The notes: a model not told the origin generated them from the sequence alone. Positions 45,091 through 55,540 are shown, counted from the stretch's first letter. The stretch is DNA of 64,000 bases from Martelella alba (GCF_005217455.1 NZ_SZPQ01000009.1:62001-126000); one strand, 5' to 3'. Translations and numbers: made by a program.

Positions 45091-46092
45091 TCAATCGGCT
45101 CGCCCGTGGCCGAAACGGTGGTCGCGTCCGTGTGGTTCGAGCAAATGTTGTTCCGGTCCGATGGAGATAATGCCATGGGGATTGAGGCTGGCGTGGCTGC
45201 GATAGTAATGATGGCGGATATGATCGAAGTTCACCGTATCAGCGATACCCGGCATCTGGTAAATATCGCGCAAAAAACCGGATAAATTCAAATAATCACT
45301 GATTCGGCGGCGATCGCACTTGAAATGCGTGACATACACCGGATCGAAACGGATAAGCGTCGTCCACAAGCGCAAGTCCGCCTCCGTGAGCCTGTCGCCG
45401 GTCAGGTAGCGGTGCTGGCCGAGAAGGGCCTCCAGCCGGTCCAGCGCCGTAAATACGCCGGCGACGGCATCGTCGTAGGCGGCCTGGGAAGTGGCGAAGC
45501 CGGCCTTGTAGACGCCATTGTTTACGTATTCGTACACCCAGCCGTTGATTTCATCGATTCGCGGCCGCAAAGACGGCGGATAATAATCGCCCGCCAACGC
45601 GCCGGCGACATCGAAGGCGGAATTGAACATGCGGATGATATCAGCGGATTCGTTACTGACAATCGTCTGCTGGTGTTTGTCCCAAAGCACGGGTACCGTG
45701 ACGCGCCCGCTATAGGCGCTGTCCGCCCGCAGGTAGAGCTGATAGAGAAAATCGTGGCGATAGAGCGGGTCGCCGGTGGCGGCGGGAAAATCATCGGCGA
45801 AGGTCCAGCCGTTTTCCAGCATCAGCGGATGCACCACGGATACCGGTATGAGATGCCGCAATCCTTTCAGGTGCCGCATCAGCAGCGTCCGGTGGGCCCA
45901 GGGGCAAGCCAGCGACACGTAAAGATGATAACGGTCGGCCTGTGCCGCGAAACCGTCCCGGCCGGTGGGGCCGGGGCCGCCGTCGGCCGTAATCCAATTG
46001 CGAAATTGCGAAATCGAGCGTTCGAACCGGCCGCCGGTGGATTGGGTATCGTACCAGCGGTTTTGCCATTGACCATCTACCAGCAGGCCCAT
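45091..46092 (-). CDS. yqjG: Glutathionyl-hydroquinone reductase YqjG
   Basis: A 333-residue Xi-class GST-like enzyme that reduces glutathionyl-hydroquinones. Catalytic Cys63 is in LACPWAHRT. The GST C-terminal all-alpha domain spans ~170-300. It follows yqjF on the same strand, and its 3' end converges with yhaJ. Confidence 0.95.
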   Translation of the reverse strand: MGLLVDGQWQNRWYDTQSTGGRFERSISQFRNWITADGGPGPTGRDGFAAQADRYHLYVSLACPWAHRTLLMRHLKGLRHLIPVSVVHPLMLENGWTFADDFPAATGDPLYRHDFLYQLYLRADSAYSGRVTVPVLWDKHQQTIVSNESADIIRMFNSAFDVAGALAGDYYPPSLRPRIDEINGWVYEYVNNGVYKAGFATSQAAYDDAVAGVFTALDRLEALLGQHRYLTGDRLTEADLRLWTTLIRFDPVYVTHFKCDRRRISDYLNLSGFLRDIYQMPGIADTVNFDHIRHHYYRSHASLNPHGIISIGPEQHLLEPHGRDHRFGHGRAD

Positions 46093-46171
46093 AATGGTTT
46101 CCTTATTCAGGCGACGGACGCCGTGCGCGCCCGATAGGATGAGTATAATTCAACGCCCGTTCGCCGGCGCG

Positions 46172-46564
46172 TTACCACTTTTTGTTCAGTAGCCGGTCGA
46201 TGCTGAAATAACCGGCGCCCAATACGCCCAGTAGCAGATAGCCGCCGGAAATAGAGAGGTTTTTCATAAAATTGATCTGATTACCGACTTGTGAAAAATC
46301 GCTATGAAAGATAAACGCGGTCAGCAAAACGAATACCACGGTGACCAGGGCCACGGTGCGGGTCAGGAAACCGAACAATATAGCCAGGCCGCCGCCGAAT
46401 TCCAGCAGAATGGTCAAGGGCAGAAAAAATCCCGATACGCCCATGGATGCCATATATTGCTCCGTGCCGGCATAATTGCCGATTTTGCCGAACCCGGAAA
46501 CGATAAACAATATCGGCATCAGAATCCGCGCAATGAGGATGGCGGTATCATCTAATTTTTTCAT
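46172..46564 (-). CDS. yqjF: DoxX-family inner membrane protein YqjF
   Basis: A 130-residue protein with four predicted membrane helices, DoxX family, ending SIDRLLNKKW as in E. coli. Linked to detection of nitroaromatic compounds in E. coli, where YhaJ activates it. Start ATG 46564 with AAGAAG nearby; a much longer frame would add 55 unconserved residues. Confidence 0.92.
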   Translation of the reverse strand: MKKLDDTAILIARILMPILFIVSGFGKIGNYAGTEQYMASMGVSGFFLPLTILLEFGGGLAILFGFLTRTVALVTVVFVLLTAFIFHSDFSQVGNQINFMKNLSISGGYLLLGVLGAGYFSIDRLLNKKW

Positions 46565-46823
46565 CTTCTTCCTACCCGGTGTGAAAAGTGACGCACCTGC
46601 TGGTAAAATAGGCAATGCCTTAAGCGAACGGGCAAAAACCGGTTTCAGGTGCCTGAATTCTCTGACGGGAGGAAGTGTATCCGGTGCGGGTGAAAGGCGA
46701 TAGCAAGTAAAACTGTCGCTTACTGTCAAAAAAACTGATTATTGCCTTCAAGGCGTTGCCCCGCGCCCACGCCTCTAGGCGGGTGGCGGAAAAATCGCCG
46801 AGGGCTTGAGCCGCGGCCCGGCG

Positions 46824-47102
46824 TCACCGTAGCTGGAAGGTGGAGCGCAGCAATTTCAACGTGCCGATCACGCTTATCAGCCGCTTGGTCCAGCGCACCA
46901 TCCGGCTGGGATGGCGGATGTTGTACAGCGCCAGCAGACTGGAACCGACCACCAGGTATTTTCGCCAATGCAGCACGCGCACCCAGCCACGGTCAAAGCG
47001 GGATGTGGCGTGCAGCCATTGATCCTTCGCCGCGGACATCTCCTGGCGTTGCCGATGGATGCGGGCGATAAGCATAGCCTTGCGCTGCCGGTGATGGGGC
47101 AT
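46824..47102 (-). CDS. yqjK: YqjK-family small protein
   Basis: A 92-residue protein of the YqjK family (basic N-terminal coiled-coil stretch, then WRKYLVVGSSLLALYNIRHPSRMVRW, a hydrophobic helix and conserved IRHP motif). Function unknown. The start lies 1 base after the yqjE stop, within the yqjD-yqjE-yqjK unit. Confidence 0.85.
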   Translation of the reverse strand: MPHHRQRKAMLIARIHRQRQEMSAAKDQWLHATSRFDRGWVRVLHWRKYLVVGSSLLALYNIRHPSRMVRWTKRLISVIGTLKLLRSTFQLR

Positions 47103-47103
47103 A

Positions 47104-47553
47104 TCAGTCGTGCCTCCGGTCGTCTTTGCGCCGCTGTTCTTCCTGATGAATTTCATCCTGAATTTTCTCCAGAATATTGCGATCGACTTGCAGTTCTTCG
47201 CGGGAGGCGCCCAACAGGGAGGATTTGCGTGCTTTGCCAAGCGTCCACAACGCCCCGATAATCGCCAGCACGAACAGCAGGGCGGTGGTGGTGGCGATGG
47301 CGGTCAACCGGTATTGCGGATCGATGGCCCAAATCACCAGCACCAGCAGACTCATCAGACCGAAGGCGGCCAGCAACAGCGTAATGCCGGCCATCATCAG
47401 TATCTGGATGATGTTGTTCTTTTCTTCCTCCAGTTCCGCCACCGCCAGGCGCAAACGGGTTTCCGCCATGCCCACCAACAGCGTGAGAATCCGCTGGGCG
47501 ATATTGAATATGCCCTGTCCAGGGCCTTGGTTTTGCGGCTCAGTCATCATCAC
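47104..47553 (-). CDS. yqjE: Phage holin-like inner membrane protein YqjE
   Basis: A 149-residue DUF1469 (Phage_holin_3_6) protein with two membrane helices (~50-72 and ~80-105), flanked by charged coiled segments. In E. coli it is in the RpoS-regulated yqjCDEK operon. It begins in an ATGA overlap with yqjD. The C-terminus is highly charged (RRKDDRRHD). Confidence 0.9.
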   Translation of the reverse strand: MMMTEPQNQGPGQGIFNIAQRILTLLVGMAETRLRLAVAELEEEKNNIIQILMMAGITLLLAAFGLMSLLVLVIWAIDPQYRLTAIATTTALLFVLAIIGALWTLGKARKSSLLGASREELQVDRNILEKIQDEIHQEEQRRKDDRRHD

Positions 47554-47855
47554 CGCCGCGATATCAGCGCACCAAGGACAAACCCCGCCAGGGCGCCGAT
47601 ACCGATCCCGGTCCAGGGATTTTCATGGACATATTCATCGGCGCGCTCCGCGACGACCCGGGTTTGTTCAGCCAGTCGCTCGCCGCCTTCCCCCAAACGG
47701 CTACGGGTTTCTTTCAATGCGCTTTCCGCTTTGCTGCGCAGGTTTTCGAATTCGGCTTTGGATTTTTGCGAAGACCCGCGCAAGACCTCTTCCAGGGTGT
47801 CCGCCAGCGATTTCAACTCAGCGCGTAAATTTTCAGAGGTGGCATCTTTAACCAT
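47550..47855 (-). CDS. yqjD: Membrane-anchored ribosome-binding protein YqjD
   Basis: A 101-residue DUF883 protein: an amphipathic helical N-terminal part and a C-terminal tail anchor (GIGIGALAGFVLGALISRR). YqjD and its paralogue ElaB tether ribosomes at the inner membrane in stationary phase. AAGGAG lies upstream of the ATG. First gene of the trio, since no yqjC precedes it here. Confidence 0.92.
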   Translation of the reverse strand: MVKDATSENLRAELKSLADTLEEVLRGSSQKSKAEFENLRSKAESALKETRSRLGEGGERLAEQTRVVAERADEYVHENPWTGIGIGALAGFVLGALISRR

Positions 47856-48149
47856 GTTGTTTTACTCCTTAGACGATGACGAATTTCCCTGCAACGGACG
47901 ATCGTGCGTGCGCGGCGCAGACCGCACGGCATTTGCGGCGAACAACATCGCGCCGTACCACATCAATCCTCAACCCTCCCTGGCATCGAATACCTCTGCC
48001 GAATAAATGCCCGGTATGTACTCATATTTAACACATACTTAAGCGTAGCCCCGGATTTAACAAACCGCAAAACTCATCATGTTGAATCGGCGTTGAATAC
48101 CGGCCGAAATTGGCGCGGGACGGGAACGAAGCGGTGGAACGGACCGCCG
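47856..48149. other. Gap between yqjD and mzrA where yqjC is expected
   Basis: About 290 bases with no convincing gene. In E. coli yqjC lies here; no recognisable YqjC sequence is seen. It must hold the promoter for yqjDEK. An ATACTTAAGC stretch near 48035 is AT-rich, but no clear -35/-10 pair was found. Confidence 0.5.
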
Positions 48150-48527
48150 TCACCCCAGGTGGGCCATATTCCGGTCAAGGCGGTAAAGCCAGATCCAGCG
48201 TGGATATTGGCGGCTGCGGGATATGCTGTAGTCGCGGGGCAAGAGATCCCGCAGGGCGGATAGCGCGGCTGGAGCCTGATCCGGCGATTCCAGTAAAATG
48301 ACCATGCCGTCTTTGGCCGGGGTGATGCTTTTGATACGGATCCCCCGTTCGTCCAGCCGCTGGTAGAGGTAAAAACCGTCGGGCAGCGAGCCCTGATCGC
48401 CGGCCAGGGTGATTTGCAGGGCCGTTTCCTTGCGCAGCAGTGCCAGCGCCGCAATCGCCGCCACTAGCAGGACGGCCGCCGCCGCCAATCCCAGCCGCCA
48501 GGGAAGGGGATTATGGGCGGAACGCAC
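48150..48527 (-). CDS. mzrA: Modulator of EnvZ/OmpR, MzrA (YqjB)
   Basis: A 125-residue protein with one N-terminal membrane helix (LGLAAAAVLLVAAIAALALL) and a periplasmic domain with the conserved LPDGFYLYQRLDERGIRIKS run. MzrA binds EnvZ and links Cpx to EnvZ/OmpR. I take GTG at 48527, next to the yqjA stop and preceded by AAGGGGG; a longer ATG frame would overlap yqjA by 43 bases. Confidence 0.88.
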   Translation of the reverse strand: MRSAHNPLPWRLGLAAAAVLLVAAIAALALLRKETALQITLAGDQGSLPDGFYLYQRLDERGIRIKSITPAKDGMVILLESPDQAPAALSALRDLLPRDYSISRSRQYPRWIWLYRLDRNMAHLG

Positions 48528-48529
48528 CG

Positions 48530-49204
48530 CTAACCCCCTTTTCCCATATCCGGCGCGATTTTTTTGCGCCACAAAATCACCAGTGAACCCGCCAGGCCCG
48601 CCACCAGGAACACCAGCGGCAACAACATCAGGCAGAGCATCAGTTCATCCTCGTAATATTGAAACAGCGCGGTCTTGCCCAAAGCGAAACCCACCGATGT
48701 CAGCAGCAAAACCCATATCAGGGCGCTAAGCCAGTTGAACAGTTGAAATCGGGTGTCGCTCAGTCCCGACAAACCGGCGATAGTGGGCAGCAAGGTGCGC
48801 ACGAAAGCGACGAACCGGCCGAGCAGCAAGGCCGACAGACCATGGCGGTGGAACATCAAATAGGCGCGTTGATGATAGTGGGTGGGCAGATGCGCCAGCC
48901 AGCCGCGTACCAGGCGGGTATTACCCAGCCATTTGCCCTGAATGTAACTTATCCAGGACCCCAGACTGGCGGCGGCGGTCAACACCAGCAATGTCATGGG
49001 GAAGCCAAGCGATCCTTTGGCAATTAATACGCCCACCAGGATAAGCAGGCTGTCGCCGGGCAGAAAGGCCGCCGGCAGCAGTCCGTTTTCCAGAAAAAGA
49101 ATGGCGAACAACAGCAGATACAGCGTCCAGACCAGCGTCGGGTCGGATAAGGTTTCGAAGTCCTGTTGCCAGAGGGCGTGAACCAAGGCTTTCAGTATAT
49201 CCAT
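48530..49204 (-). CDS. yqjA: DedA-family osmosensing/proton-dependent transporter YqjA
   Basis: A 224-residue DedA protein close to E. coli Yqj[17 protein letters not shown] and [18 protein letters not shown] carry the conserved charged residues of the family. With YghB it is needed for membrane potential and division, and it confers alkaline tolerance. Operon with mzrA. Confidence 0.95.
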   Translation of the reverse strand: MDILKALVHALWQQDFETLSDPTLVWTLYLLLFAILFLENGLLPAAFLPGDSLLILVGVLIAKGSLGFPMTLLVLTAAASLGSWISYIQGKWLGNTRLVRGWLAHLPTHYHQRAYLMFHRHGLSALLLGRFVAFVRTLLPTIAGLSGLSDTRFQLFNWLSALIWVLLLTSVGFALGKTALFQYYEDELMLCLMLLPLVFLVAGLAGSLVILWRKKIAPDMGKGG

Positions 49205-49598
49205 ACGACAATTCTACCTGTAAAACGGAAAACGGCTCCCCGAACAGGCCATAACGCGCGATGTGCGAATCGGGGACGGCATGGCAGGGCGCGTTAACGT
49301 TGCCCAATGGCAGAGCCGGCGTGGTCGGGTCAACAACGCGCCTTAGGGACGGATGCCGGAAATACGAGGCGCCGGATTGCTATACCGGGTTTGTCGAGCA
49401 AATGTAAAAAAACGAATTTACTGTGACAAAATGAGACCTGCCAAGTCAGTGGAATATACCTGAGATCGCCGGAAACGGGTGGTTTTTTTTGAAAAAAAAG
49501 GCCTAATGGCAGCTGATTTTACCTGGGCTGACAGAAAAAAACATTAATTGACTCGCCCGGCGCGTGCGCAAACGCGTCACGGGCAACAGGAGCGGGCG
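49205..49598. other. Gene-free region between yqjA and exuR
   Basis: About 390 bases holding the yqjA promoter and the exuR 3' end. It contains long homopolymer tracts (T8 then A8 near 49482-49499) and an imperfect GC hairpin (49556-49585) past the exuR stop, followed on that strand by an AT-rich stretch with seven T, which may terminate exuR. No ORF worth keeping. Confidence 0.45.
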
Positions 49599-50384
49599 TT
49601 ATTTAGCGATGTTGGCCGCGTTGGCCACGTTGTCCAGATGGACGACCGGATTTTCGGTAAACATATACCGATCGACATTGAACTCAAAGTCGTCGGTGGT
49701 GGCGTGAAACAGCATTTGCTTGGTGTTTTCCAGGTGCTGCCACATCGCCAGCTTGGCGGCATAGGGGTCTTTGCGGATCAGCGCCTTAAGGATATGGTCG
49801 TGATCATCGCACCAGCTCAGAATGGATTCGTCGTCGATGTGCTCGTGCAATTTGCGCCAGTAGGGGTTGTGCAGCCGCTGGCTCCACATTTGCTCCACCA
49901 GAATGGCCATGGCGGTGTTTTGCGTCGCCAACGCCACCTGAACATGAAATTTCAGATCCCATTTCGAATCACGGAAACGATCTTCCTGCCGGGCGTTTTC
50001 CTGGATTTCCATTAATTGAACGATATCCTGGCGGGTCACCTGCGTTGCGGCGAATTCGGCGATATTGCTTTCAATCAACTGCCGGGCTTGCAGCAGTTCG
50101 AAAGGGCCGGGCGTGGTGAACTGCACCGCTCCGCTGGGCAGCAGCAGGTTTTTTTGCTGACTGGAGACCACATGGATGCCTGAGCCTTTGCGTACCTCGA
50201 CGTAACCTTCGACCTCGAGCATAATGATGGCTTCGCGCACCACTGTGCGGCTGACATTCATTTCTTCCGAGATAAAACGCTCCGCGGGCAGCTTTTCCCC
50301 GACGCGGTAGACACCAGACTCGATCCGCTTTTTCAGCTCAGCGGCCAGCTGTTGATATAATCGCCGGGATTCTGTGAATTCCAT
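49599..50384 (-). CDS. exuR: Hexuronate regulon repressor ExuR
   Basis: A 261-residue GntR/FadR-type regulator. The N-terminal winged HTH ([25 protein letters not shown]) is followed by an all-helical FCD ligand domain. ExuR represses exuT and the uxa genes and is released by galacturonate/glucuronate metabolites. A TGGTATAACA operator-like element lies ~100 bases upstream of its start, suggesting autoregulation. Confidence 0.95.
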   Translation of the reverse strand: MEFTESRRLYQQLAAELKKRIESGVYRVGEKLPAERFISEEMNVSRTVVREAIIMLEVEGYVEVRKGSGIHVVSSQQKNLLLPSGAVQFTTPGPFELLQARQLIESNIAEFAATQVTRQDIVQLMEIQENARQEDRFRDSKWDLKFHVQVALATQNTAMAILVEQMWSQRLHNPYWRKLHEHIDDESILSWCDDHDHILKALIRKDPYAAKLAMWQHLENTKQMLFHATTDDFEFNVDRYMFTENPVVHLDNVANAANIAK

Positions 50385-50473
50385 AATGCATGCTCTTTAG
50401 GGTAGGTAAACGTATCATCCGTTCACGTTCAGTCTTTCGGCGTTTGGATGTCATGAGAACTGACGGGAACCCG

Positions 50474-50492
50474 ATATTTGTTATACCACTTA
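50474..50492. promoter_or_regulatory. Putative ExuR operator upstream of exuR
   Basis: Minus strand AGTGGTATAACAAATAT shares the TGGTATAACA core with the element upstream of uxaC and resembles the described ExuR site (AAATTGGTATACCAATTT), although one half is weak. Confidence 0.55.
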
Positions 50493-50688
50493 TAGCCTTC
50501 AACGCCTAGTTGACGCTTTGGCGCCGATCATGTTTTTCGATATAAGTCCAACCGGAAGGGAAAAATCCCCGGCGCGTTGTAGCAAGACCGGGGATATTCA
50601 ATATACGCCGTGACAATCCCTTTGACTTTGCCGGTAGTGCATCATCGCCCGGTTTATGTGAAAGACATTGTCCGGTCTGATATTTCCT
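50493..50688. other. exuR-exuT gap
   Basis: The ~340-base interval between exuR and the exuT stop holds the exuR leader and operator on one side and the exuT end hairpin on the other. In the middle I see no conserved ORF or repeat. Confidence 0.4.
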
Positions 50689-50718
50689 CGGGCTGGCGGC
50701 CATTGCCGCCGGCCCGAA
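50689..50718 (-). terminator. Hairpin after exuT
   Basis: Minus strand CGGGCCGGCGGC-AATG-GCCGCCAGCCCG, an 11-12 bp GC stem with one mismatch, starting about 10 bases past the exuT stop. No U-run, so termination is uncertain. Confidence 0.5.
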
Positions 50719-50726
50719 CGGGGGAC

Positions 50727-52019
50727 TCAGCCGTGGGCCGGTTTTAGCGGACTGACGGAGGTTGCCGTCGACGGACGATTGCGCAGCACGGTCCAGACCA
50801 CCAGCACAGCCAGCAGGTCGAAAACCGACAATACGGCGAACAGCGGGCTAAAGCCAATCTTGTCGGCCAGCGCGCCCACCACCAGGGCGAACAGCGTGCT
50901 GGCGGTCCAGGCGGCCATGCCGGTGAAGCCGTTGGCGGTCGCCACTTCATTGCGGCCGAACACGTCGGAAGACAATGTGATCAGCGCGCCGGACAAGGAC
51001 TGGTGAGCGAAGCCGCCGACGCACAGCAAGGCGATGGCCACATAGGGGCTGGCGAACAAGCCGATAAGACCGGGGCCTATCATCAGGAAGCCGCCGAGGG
51101 TAACCACCAATTTACGGGAGACAATCAAGTTGACGCCAAACAGGCGCTGGAACAGCGGAGGCATATAGCCGCCCAATACGCATCCCAGGTCGGCGAACAG
51201 CATCGGCATCCAGGCGAACAGCGCGATTTCCTTCAGGTTAAAGCCATAAGCTTTAAACATAAACAGCGGGATCCAGGCATTAAAGGTGCCCCAGGCCGGT
51301 TCCGCCAGGAAACGCGGGATGGCGATGCCCCAGAAATCGCGGGTGCGCAGAATCTGCCAGGCCGACATTTTTTTGCTGTTGTCGATTTGATGTTGCGCTT
51401 CCTGACCGCCCAGGATGTATTCGCGTTCTTCACTGCTCAGTTTGCTCTGATTTTTCGGGTGTTTGTAGTAAATCAGCCAGGCGATGGCCCATACCAGGCT
51501 CAAGGCGCCGACGATGACAAAGGCCAGTTGCCAACTGTGGACGACAATGGCCCATACCACCAGCGGCGGAGCCACCATGGCGCCGATGGAGGACCCGACG
51601 TTGAACCAGCCCACCGCGATGGAACGTTCTTTGGCCGGGAACCATTCGCTACTGGCTTTCAAGCCGGCGGGGATCATGGCGGCTTCGGCCATGCCCACAG
51701 CGCCGCGGGCGATAGCCAGTCCGCCCCAACTGCTGGCCAGCGCGGTGGCCATACAGAACAAGGCCCAAACGATGGCGAATACCGCATAGCCCACTTTCGT
51801 GCCCAGCATGTCCAAGATGTAGCCGGCTACCGGTTGCATAATGGTATAACAAGCCGAATAGACCGCCACGATGTAGGAATATTGCTGTGTGCTAATGTGC
51901 AGTTGTTGCTCCAGCGTCGGAGCCGCCACCGCAATGGCGTTACGCGTCAGGTAACCCAATATTGTGCCAATGGTTACCAGGCCTATCATGTACCAGCGTA
52001 ACCCTTTGATTTTACGCAT
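50727..52019 (-). CDS. exuT: Hexuronate transporter ExuT
   Basis: A 430-residue MFS anion:cation symporter with twelve predicted helices; the MFS loop 2-3 motif is visible after the first pairs of helices. It brings in galacturonate and glucuronate by proton symport. GGGAGAAGC precedes the ATG. Divergent from uxaC, which starts the catabolic genes. Confidence 0.95.
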   Translation of the reverse strand: MRKIKGLRWYMIGLVTIGTILGYLTRNAIAVAAPTLEQQLHISTQQYSYIVAVYSACYTIMQPVAGYILDMLGTKVGYAVFAIVWALFCMATALASSWGGLAIARGAVGMAEAAMIPAGLKASSEWFPAKERSIAVGWFNVGSSIGAMVAPPLVVWAIVVHSWQLAFVIVGALSLVWAIAWLIYYKHPKNQSKLSSEEREYILGGQEAQHQIDNSKKMSAWQILRTRDFWGIAIPRFLAEPAWGTFNAWIPLFMFKAYGFNLKEIALFAWMPMLFADLGCVLGGYMPPLFQRLFGVNLIVSRKLVVTLGGFLMIGPGLIGLFASPYVAIALLCVGGFAHQSLSGALITLSSDVFGRNEVATANGFTGMAAWTASTLFALVVGALADKIGFSPLFAVLSVFDLLAVLVVWTVLRNRPSTATSVSPLKPAHG

Positions 52020-52342
52020 TACTGCTTCTCCCGATGAGTATGTCCCGTCATCCTCACCCCAGACTACGCGGGACGACGGATACAGAGCCAGCCGGAGGAC
52101 TCGCCCTCCGGGTATTGTTATAGTCTGGCGGGCCGAGGACCACTACGTGCCGACGCATGGCTTGTCATACCGGCGGGCGCCTTGCCAACGCCGCCGCTAC
52201 CTGTGCATGACCGTCTCATCATCGGCGGAATTCCCGGGCCCCGACCTGCCTCATGACGCCACGACCTAAAATGCGGTCGTCTCATCAAAATGATTGAGCT
52301 CAGACTCAATGTGGCGTTACGATAACTTGTCATACAGATTTA

Positions 52343-52364
52343 AAAGTTGAGAGCCATCACAAAA
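52343..52364. promoter_or_regulatory. Possible CRP site between exuT and uxaC
   Basis: AAAGTTGAGAGCCATCACAAAA: a perfect TCACA half site six bases from GTTGA (three of five matches to TGTGA). CRP activates exu/uxa genes in E. coli. The 550-base exuT-uxaC gap otherwise contains only AT-rich promoter-like DNA and a long stretch (52080-52270) with nothing recognisable. Confidence 0.45.
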
Positions 52365-52499
52365 ACCATTTTTTATTTAAGGGATAATAAATTCGTCCAT
52401 CAGAGGGGCGGATGCCCTAAGCTGACCAATAAATATTGAGTTTTTGTTGATATTGGTAGAAAAGGCTATAACCGTTTAGGCTAAAGGGCTATTCTCTAG

Positions 52500-52520
52500 C
52501 TAAATTGGTATAACACCTTT
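52500..52520. promoter_or_regulatory. Putative ExuR operator before uxaC
   Basis: CTAAATTGGTATAACACCTTT, whose left half AAATTGGTAT is identical to the known ExuR half site. It lies ~50-70 bases before the uxaC ATG, where repression of transcription is expected. Confidence 0.65.
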
Positions 52521-52569
52521 TACAATCCAGAAACATTGCTCAAGAGAAATGAAGGTGAGGAGCCTGAAA

Positions 52570-53979
52570 ATGTCCCAGTTTCTGACTGAAGATTTTTTGC
52601 TGGATAGCGAATTCGCCCGTCGTCTGTACCATGAATTCGCTGTCGATCAACCGATTTTCGATTATCATTGCCATTTGCCGCCCGAACAGATCGCCGGGAA
52701 TTACCGTTTCAAAAATCTGTATGATATCTGGCTCAAGGGCGACCATTACAAGTGGCGGGCCATGCGCACCAATGGCGTGGCTGAACGGTTTTGCACCGGC
52801 GACGCCGGGGATTGGGAAAAATTCGAAGCCTGGGCGCAAACAGTGCCGCATACCATCGGCAACCCTCTTTATCACTGGACGCATCTTGAACTGCGCCGCC
52901 CGTTCGGCATTACCGACACATTGCTTTCCGCCGATACCGCCCGTCAGGTCTGGGACCGCTGTAACGCCCTGCTGGCCCAGGATAACTTCACCGCGCGCGG
53001 CATCATCGGTCAGATGAACGTCAAGGTCATCTGCACCACCGACGATCCGGTGGATTCCCTGGCGCATCACGAAACCATCGCCGCAGACGGCGGGTTCAAG
53101 ACTAAAGTATTGCCGGCCTGGCGTCCGGATAAAGCCTTTAATATCGAAGCGGACGGGTTTGTTGAGTATCTGCATCGCCTGGAAGCGGCCGCCGATACCG
53201 CTATTACCGATTTCGCCGCCTTCCGCGATGCGTTGCATAAACGGTTGGATCATTTCGCCGCCCACGGCTGCAAACTGTCCGACCACGCCCTTGACGTGGT
53301 GGTTTACGGCGAAGCGGACGAGCAGACCCTAAACGGTATCCTGACTCGCCGCCTGGACGGCAAACAGCCGACCCCGGAAGAAATCGCGCAGTTCAAGACC
53401 GCGGTGCTGGTGTTCCTTGGCGGCGAATATGCCCGTCGCGGCTGGGTTCAACAATACCATATCGGCGCGTTGCGCAATAACAACAGCCGCATGCTCAAAC
53501 TGCTCGGCCCGGATACTGGATTCGATTCCACCAATGATCAACCGGTCGCCATGGCATTGTCCCGTTTGTTGGACGCCCAGGCGAAAAACGACGCGCTGCC
53601 GAAAACCATCCTGTACTGTCTGAACCCCTCCGACAATGAAGTGATCGGCACCATGATCGGTAACTTCCAGGGTGAAGGCATGGCCGGCAAAATGCAGTTC
53701 GGCTCCGGCTGGTGGTTCAACGACCAGAAAGACGGCATGCAGCGCCAAATGACGCAACTCGCCACCCTGGGGCTGCTCAGCCGTTTCGTCGGAATGCTGA
53801 CCGACAGCCGCAGCTTCCTGTCTTATACCCGCCACGAATATTTCCGTCGCATCCTGTGCCGGATGATAGGCCACTGGGTACAAGACGGCGAGGCGCCGGC
53901 CGACATCAAGCTACTGGGCGAAATGGTGAAAAATATCTGTTTCGATAACGCGAAAAATTACTTTGCCGTTGAAATCTGA
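52570..53979 (+). CDS. uxaC: Glucuronate/galacturonate isomerase UxaC
   Basis: A 469-residue amidohydrolase-fold isomerase that converts D-glucuronate to fructuronate and D-galacturonate to tagaturonate. The metal-binding [15 protein letters not shown] motif is near the N-terminus. Start ATG 52570 with AGGTGAGGAG upstream. First gene of uxaC-uxaB-uxaA. Confidence 0.97.
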   Translation: MSQFLTEDFLLDSEFARRLYHEFAVDQPIFDYHCHLPPEQIAGNYRFKNLYDIWLKGDHYKWRAMRTNGVAERFCTGDAGDWEKFEAWAQTVPHTIGNPLYHWTHLELRRPFGITDTLLSADTARQVWDRCNALLAQDNFTARGIIGQMNVKVICTTDDPVDSLAHHETIAADGGFKTKVLPAWRPDKAFNIEADGFVEYLHRLEAAADTAITDFAAFRDALHKRLDHFAAHGCKLSDHALDVVVYGEADEQTLNGILTRRLDGKQPTPEEIAQFKTAVLVFLGGEYARRGWVQQYHIGALRNNNSRMLKLLGPDTGFDSTNDQPVAMALSRLLDAQAKNDALPKTILYCLNPSDNEVIGTMIGNFQGEGMAGKMQFGSGWWFNDQKDGMQRQMTQLATLGLLSRFVGMLTDSRSFLSYTRHEYFRRILCRMIGHWVQDGEAPADIKLLGEMVKNICFDNAKNYFAVEI

Positions 53980-54070
53980 TGGCCCGGGCGGGCCGATGCC
54001 CGCTTTGTTTCAGTTATCAATCAGTGGATTATCGCTCCTCGGCGGGCGATTTATTTAAGGTGAATTTCGA

Positions 54071-55522
54071 ATGAAAACGTTAAACCGTCAAAACTTCCCG
54101 GGTCGTCAATACACTAACCGTGTGATTCAGTTCGGCGAAGGTAACTTTTTACGCGCTTTTGTCGATTGGCAACTTGATCTGCTCAATGAACACACCGACC
54201 TGGATGCCGGCGTCGTGATCATTCGACCGATAAATACCGATTTCCCGCCGTCGCTGGATACGCAGGATGGGCTATATACCACGATTATCCGCGGTTTGAA
54301 CGAGCAAGGGGAAGCCGTTCGCCAACCCCGGCTGATCCGTTCGGTCAACCGTGAAATCAATATCTACAAGCAATACGACGAGTACCTGGCGCTGGCCCAT
54401 GACGCCAATATTCGTTTTGTGTTCTCCAATACCACCGAAGCCGGCATCAGTTACCATGCCGACGACAAGTTTACCGATACGCCGCCGGCCAGTTATCCGG
54501 CCAAATTGACCCGTTTATTGTTCGAGCGTTTCAGTCATTTCGATGGCGCGGCGGACAAGGGCTGGGTGTTGTTGCCGTGCGAATTAATCGATTATAACGG
54601 CGAGGCCCTCAAGGAACTGGTGCTGCGCTATGCGCGGGAATGGTCATTACCAGAACGGTTCGTCGCCTGGCTGGAACAGCACAATACCTTCTGTTCGACC
54701 CTGGTCGACCGGATCGTCACTGGCTATCCTCGCGGCGAAGTGGAAACGTTACAAGCCGAACTGGGCTACCAGGATACATTCCTCGATACCGCCGAGTATT
54801 TCTACTTGTTCGTCATCCAAGGCCCGCAGTGGCTGGCGAAAGCGTTACGCCTGGACCAACTGGCTCTCAATGTCCGCATTGTCGACGACATCAAACCCTA
54901 CAAAGAACGCAAGGTCGCCATCCTGAACGGCGCCCATACCGCGTTGGTGCCGGTGGCGTTCCTCTCCGGACTGGATACGGTGGGAGAAGCCATGAGCGAT
55001 GCGCAAATCAGCGGCTTTGTGGAGAAAACCATCGCGGAGGAAATCGTGCCGGTGCTGGATTTGCCCCATGACGAACTGACGTTCTTCGCCCAGGCGGTAC
55101 TCAGCCGTTTCCGTAATCCCTTTATCAAACACCAGTTGCTGTCCATCGCCCTAAACGGCATGACCAAATTCCGTACCCGTATTTTGCCGCAACTGCTGGC
55201 TTATCGCGAAAAACACGGCGTTCTGCCCGCCCGTCTGACTTTCGCCCTGGCCGCATTGATCGCTTTCTATCGCGGAGAGCGCAACGGTCAGTCTTATCCT
55301 TTACAAGATGACGAGAAATGGATCGCCCGTTACTCATCGCTATGGAGCCAAGTGCAAAACGGGGATATCCCCCTCACCACCCTGGTCAATGATGTATTAA
55401 GCGATACCGAACATTGGGAACATGATCTTCTTCAGGTTCCCGGCTTGGCGCAGCAAGTCGAACAACAGGTTCAGGCCATCCTGGATCTGGGCATGCGCGC
55501 CGCCGTTGCCGGCTATTGCTGA
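54071..55522 (+). CDS. uxaB: Tagaturonate reductase (altronate oxidoreductase) UxaB
   Basis: A 483-residue member of the polyol-specific long-chain dehydrogenase family that reduces tagaturonate to altronate with NADH. The N-terminal Rossmann-like segment ([19 protein letters not shown]) and the catalytic Lys region ([17 protein letters not shown]) are present. In E. coli uxaB is unlinked; here it is placed between uxaC and uxaA, as in plant-associated enterobacteria. Confidence 0.96.
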   Translation: MKTLNRQNFPGRQYTNRVIQFGEGNFLRAFVDWQLDLLNEHTDLDAGVVIIRPINTDFPPSLDTQDGLYTTIIRGLNEQGEAVRQPRLIRSVNREINIYKQYDEYLALAHDANIRFVFSNTTEAGISYHADDKFTDTPPASYPAKLTRLLFERFSHFDGAADKGWVLLPCELIDYNGEALKELVLRYAREWSLPERFVAWLEQHNTFCSTLVDRIVTGYPRGEVETLQAELGYQDTFLDTAEYFYLFVIQGPQWLAKALRLDQLALNVRIVDDIKPYKERKVAILNGAHTALVPVAFLSGLDTVGEAMSDAQISGFVEKTIAEEIVPVLDLPHDELTFFAQAVLSRFRNPFIKHQLLSIALNGMTKFRTRILPQLLAYREKHGVLPARLTFALAALIAFYRGERNGQSYPLQDDEKWIARYSSLWSQVQNGDIPLTTLVNDVLSDTEHWEHDLLQVPGLAQQVEQQVQAILDLGMRAAVAGYC

Positions 55523-55540
55523 ACGTATGAAGGTTATGTC

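Noticed and set aside
49400-49440. CpxR box (GTAAA-N5-GTAAA) upstream of yqjA
   Set aside because: GTAAATTCG and TTTACA stretches are present but the second direct repeat at the proper distance is not.
50506-50703. 65-codon ORF between exuR and exuT
   Set aside because: It lies over the exuT end hairpin, lacks a ribosome-binding site and resembles nothing known.
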